Below, in pieces: positions 60,278-64,000 of a stretch of 64,000 nucleotides of DNA (positions are counted from its first letter, which is position 1; every line of letters starts with the position of its first letter). Made by a program: the position numbers and the translations under genes. The notes under the pieces were generated by a model, which was not told the origin of the DNA, searched no databases, and worked only from the letters and a program-made list of their open reading frames with translations. This stretch comes from Fratercula arctica (lineage: Eukaryota > Chordata > Aves > Charadriiformes > Alcidae). Location of the stretch: positions 8,678,100-8,742,099 of the forward strand of contig CANTUZ010000025.1 of the NCBI GenBank assembly GCA_947846985.1, in the 5' to 3' direction.

Positions 60278-61691
60278 GATTTCTGGGATACAGTCCAATC
60301 GGTACTTTGTTTGGTACGGGGATGCCACAGACCTTGAGAAATAAATTTTTCAGAGTAATAAGAAGGACATAATGATGGTACTCCCAAAGTACATTGCAGA
60401 CCCGGATGAACAGGGTTTAACATATCTGTAATAGTCCCGTCTGAGCATATTCAAGTTAACTGACGTGGAGCATATATAGGTGAGTCATCACAATTGCCCA
60501 TGGTTTGAGGGATCCGACAGGAGGATTTCTTAGGATATGCTAAATCTTTAAAGCTTATGCTGTTATTACATCCCATTGCTGGAGGATATGGCTTGGTGTA
60601 ATTTTGACACAAGCAGGCAACACTAATCAAATGCCGTAATGAAGGGATTAACCACAACCAACTGTTTTGTGGATTCCCACCGGTGGTACAATTTATAATG
60701 TTTGTACAATTCCACAGGGTGCTTTTTACATGGGGTTGTATTGAGGCCTTTTGTCAAGACCTCCAAGGATAGCAATCCTTCCTGTCATCTGTTCTCTCCT
60801 CATGGGCATAAGACTATAAACAATCAGCAGGTGGCCCCTGCATTACATTGAACCATGTACATGAATTACTGGGTGTTGAAGGAAACTCAAAACACCACTG
60901 AGTGTTTACCAGTTCCACATACCTCAGGATTAAATGTTTTCCCCAGTACAGCTTATCCCCATACCGTGTATCTGCCCAAGGGTGTTTAGAACATGGCTGT
61001 TAGAAGAATTGTGGTTGTTTGCCTCTACATTCCACAGTTTTATTGTCCCGACAAAGGGGAGCATAGGAACAATTTAAGCTCCAAACAGAAGTTCGATTTA
61101 ATGTATTGTTAAATGGCCACCTCCATTCAAATTCACCCCAAATAATAGATTTATTTTGATTCCACAGACAATCTAAATTTTTACCCATATCCATGGGGAG
61201 AGCTGTTATGGGGATCCCCTGAGTGGGGGGTATGTGGTAGAGGCAGACAGATAGTCACATGAGAAAAATTAAGCATGTGAGCAAAACCTTGTATCATCTT
61301 ATAGATCACATTGTCTGGTTCGGTGTGATTTATAATCGGGGAACCATCAGCATGTTGTTCAAAAGCCCAAGGCTGTCTATTCCATATCCTAGATTGTCTA
61401 CTTATGGTTATTGTAGAGCTAATGACTATTATTACAAAAGGCCTTACAATCACAACCATAATATAACACCTACTATTAAAACTTAGATTTACAACAACAA
61501 CAACAAATTATCCTTATCAAAACAAACATACAAAGATCAGAAGAAAGAAAAAAAAACTTCTGGTCCACGTTCAAGTTCTGCAGTTTGTCCATTCCATGCA
61601 AGTGCAGTTCATACTTCGGGTCGACGCATCTTAGGCCTCCACCCCGTTGTACTCCTTGTCCCTCCTTTTGTTGGGGCACACCTGCAAGCAA
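60278..61691 (-). pseudogene. env: ERV env, surface subunit remnant
   Basis: Minus-strand fragments of a Cys- and Asn-rich surface glycoprotein. A leader-like block lies at 61691-61476. An N-terminal hydrophobic segment with N-glycosylation-type sites follows (61459-61181). Then come NQNKSIIWGEFEW and NNTLNRTSVWSLNCSYAPLC (61190-61060) and further pieces (60657-60451: CNNSISFKDL, CRIPQTMGNC). They sit in several frames with stops between, so the gene is decayed. It follows integrase in the usual pol-env order. Confidence 0.7.
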
Positions 61692-61800
61692 ATGGAAAAG
61701 TGCTGCTCGACCATATATATGATTGACAATGAGTCAGTTAGAAATCTGGTATGATCCATCTACTACTTATTCGATGTATGTGGTCAGAGTCATCTTTTGC

Positions 61801-62700
61801 TTACCATGCATATGGTCCCCTTGGATTAGTCAATGTCAGGGGCACAACTCCAAGTTGAGGTAATTTGACCATTATTGGTTGTCCAGAATGCAATTGTATG
61901 GGGGGCTTGCCAATTTTATGTGGTTTCTTGGATATCATTTCTTCAGTAGGACAAAACGCTTTTATCTTCGCGTTTCCATTTTCACACCATCTGTTATTAA
62001 CAGTATATACTGCTTCAGATAGTCTCAGGTTCCAATTTGATGCATGGACCTTTGTGACTCTTTTAATTAATCCATTGATCTGTTCTACCATTCCATTTGC
62101 CTGGGGGTAATAAGGGGTATGGAAGACCCAGTCAATACCTTCCCCTTTTGCCCATTCCTGGACAATGGTTGCTGTGAAGTGTGAACCATTTTCACTTTGG
62201 ATGGCAGAAGGCATAAGTAAAGTACTAAACCATTCCTTTAGCACTTGAACCGACCATTCTCCAGAAACTGTCATGGTTACGGTGGCTTGGGTCAATCCTG
62301 ACACCACCCCTACACCTACTAGAATATATCTATACCGATTAGACACTTTAAATGGCCCAATATAATCAATTTGCCAAGTTTGCCAGAGTGTTTTCCCTGC
62401 CCTAATATGTAAAGGCGGGGCTTGATTTGGATGATCCATTTTTAATCGCAGACGACACTGTGGACAGTGTGTTATTGTCCTTTCACAGTCAGACAGTGTA
62501 GCTGGTGTTGTGTGAAAGGGGCAAAGCGGTTTTGGGAGAAAATAAACCCCCTTGCGTTCTAACACTCCTCACCGAGGTGGGAGGCTAGGTGCGGCTGGGT
62601 TTAAATTCTGAGTGATGCCCAATTCAGCACTGTCAGTCCAATCGCGTTTAATATGTATTAAACTATTACTAATAGTGGACTGCACCTTCAGTCTAGTTGT
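61801..62700 (-). pseudogene. pol: ERV pol: integrase (3' part of pol)
   Basis: On the minus strand the frame is open from 62565 to 61801 (254 codons). It shows a Cys-pair (HCPQC), the catalytic-domain start WQIDYIGPF, QSENGSHF, YYPQANGMVEQINGL and a C-terminal segment. The same frame continues upstream beyond a TGA at 62571-62569 to about 62700, with pol-like words (DWTDSAELGITQ). The second catalytic residue of the usual Asp-Asp-Glu set is Glu here (S-E-N-G instead of S-D-N-G). The zinc-binding His pair is not visible. It meets the gag of the next element head to head. Confidence 0.82.
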
Positions 62701-62716
62701 GCTCATGAACTGAATT

Positions 62717-62734
62717 TGGCGTAGTCGGCAGGAT
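62717..62734 (+). other. Candidate primer-binding site before gag
   Basis: TGGCGTAGTCGGCAGGAT begins with TGG, as a primer-binding site must, and lies directly upstream of the gag ATG. I cannot name the matching tRNA. No LTR is recognisable before it. Confidence 0.4.
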
Positions 62735-62738
62735 TGCC

Positions 62739-64000
62739 ATGGATAAACTGCTGCAAAAATATGATTGTGCCCCTTCCCAGGCTGGGAAGGACTGGGCCCA
62801 AAAATTTTGGAAGGATGAAGAGAAAGTGGTGGAACGTATTGAAGAGTGTCGAGCTTCACTAAAGCTCGGAACAGGGAAAGGCAAGGGTGTGATTTGTGCG
62901 GTGTTAGGCGCCTGTTTATCTTGTGCACAACAAGAAGCTAGGGAAACCCCTGCTCCTAATCTGATCTCAGCCGTAGAATATGCAACACTGAAATCGGAGA
63001 ATGAGGTGCTGAAGTCATCATTAGCTTTTCAGAAGGAGACAGGAGAAAAATTAAGAACTCAAGTTGATGAGCTTGTGAGTGAGAATGAATGTTTAGGAAA
63101 CCAAAATGCTCGACTTGGGAGTGAAAATCTCCAACTTAAAATGTTATTGGAAAGGGTGACTGGGCTCTTAGATAAAATGCAGCCCTCGACCCAGGTCCAA
63201 CAAATTCGTAAGTTAATGTGTTATCCAAATTCCGGAACCCAGACCGGAGATTTTTGGTCTAATAGTGAGGATGAGGAAGAAGATGAGGAGGAAAGGACTT
63301 TTACTTTGAAACCCCAAGTCTTTCCTTTACGTCCTCTGGTTAAAACTGAAACCGCGGTTGATGATGATGATGAAGTCCACACCACTGTGCGTACTGTTCC
63401 GTGGACACCAACCGAGTTAGCGAAAATAAGGGAGAAATATTCGAGGCGGCCAGAAGAATCAGCTGTTGAGTATGTGTGGCGAGTTTCTTCTGAAGGGGGA
63501 GATATAGAATTATGTTGAGTGAGGAGGAAGCAGGAGACTCTTGGGGACCGGGAGTGTTTTTAACTACTATGCCCGGGGATCATGATTATTCCCTAACTGC
63601 TCGAGCAGCCTATTGGGCCGGTGGTATGGATCCGCGAGAGAGGGGGGAGCCGTTAGGGATTAGAGCTACAGGCTACTCTGATCTGTTTGCAGCTGCGCGG
63701 AAAGCAGCTTGTCTGCAAGCCATGTATGACAGAGGGGAATTTCGGAAATCCCCAATGTCAGCCCCTGTCGACCCTGATAGATTAGCCCCTCTCATCCGTG
63801 GTCTTCCCGATTGCCTGAAACCATTCGTTGTCCACACTCAAGATCGCATATGAGATGCTCGGAGTGCTCAGAGGTGGAGCCGTCGTAACTACATGCCCAC
63901 CTGGAACGAATATGTACAGGAAATAGATCAATATGGGCGCCGAATGGGCTGGGCCAACCTAACTAGTGAAAAATCCTCCAAACTCCCACGAAAAGTTCAC
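62739..64000 (+). pseudogene. gag: ERV gag, frameshifted, running off the window
   Basis: ATG at 62739 has a good context (GCCATGG). Residues 1-65 form a matrix-like basic region. Residues about 75-150 form a long heptad coiled coil (ATLKSENEVLKSSL to LLERVTGLLDKM). Then come an acidic stretch (EDEEEDEEE) and the start of a capsid-type domain (WTPTELAKIREKYSRRPEES, AVEYVWRVSSEGGD). The frame breaks near 63505-63515 and continues at 63512 (LSEEEAGDSWGPGVFLTT, ARAAYWAGGMDP, LIRGLPDCLKPF) to TGA 63851-63853. Capsid-like text goes on in the same frame to the window end. It is a retroviral gag by architecture; I cannot assign the exact family. Confidence 0.75.

Noticed and set aside
59250..61486. 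Plus-strand frames across the env region
   Set aside because: They are antisense to the recognised env.
62569..62928. Minus-strand frame of 119 codons read as a gene
   Set aside because: The upper half is antisense to gag. Only the part below about 62700 resembles pol and was included there.
1..64000. CRISPR arrays, bacterial operons, tRNA or rRNA genes
   Set aside because: None seen. The repeats are mini- or microsatellites and retroelements, and I found no cloverleaf that I could support.

Overview
The window reads as nuclear DNA of a bird. Four things point that way: five CR1 LINE copies of the avian type (one of them split by another), several LTR families that look like bird class II/III endogenous retroviruses, the synteny of SCAMP1 (+ strand) with LHFPL2 (- strand) in convergent order, and long AT-rich introns. 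There are no bacterial-style operons. Most open reading frames longer than 100 codons belong to retroelements.

Layout. 1-2489 is the 5' end of a minus-strand endogenous retrovirus (ERV). A 1.5-kb solo LTR is nested in it, with a 5-bp target duplication and a long 11-bp purine minisatellite. 2860-7192 is a decayed but nearly full-length CR1. 8349-17435 carries the last four coding exons of SCAMP1, with a second CR1 in the first of the introns seen here. 17436-21590 is probably SCAMP1 3' UTR. 21540-22839 looks like the terminal exon of an unidentified minus-strand gene, and its poly(A) signal forms a palindrome that also gives a + strand signal. 23036-25785 is one CR1 split by another. 27674-27927 is the last coding exon of LHFPL2 (- strand). 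Its preceding coding exon is at 48517-48944, about 20.6 kb away. The intron between them holds a gag-less ERV-L provirus with LTRs and target duplication (29084-33327), two fragments of another LTR family, a young CR1 inserted in an LTR (41491-45690), and a fifth CR1 (45900-48225). From 48990 to the end the sequence is mostly LHFPL2 upstream intron. It holds an ERV leader fragment, two solo LTRs of one family in opposite orientation, a minus-strand pol-env remnant, and a plus-strand gag that meets that pol head to head near 62.7 kb.

Host genes. SCAMP1 is open and correctly spliced in all four visible exons. LHFPL2 carries two independent disabling changes, a nonsense codon at a conserved Trp and a frameshift, so this copy looks non-functional unless the assembly is wrong. 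A retroelement-dense locus with one decaying gene would fit a W-linked copy of a Z-linked region. That is only a hypothesis.

Stretches not listed as features (most introns and intergenic DNA) showed nothing I could name. Element edges given as round numbers are approximate.
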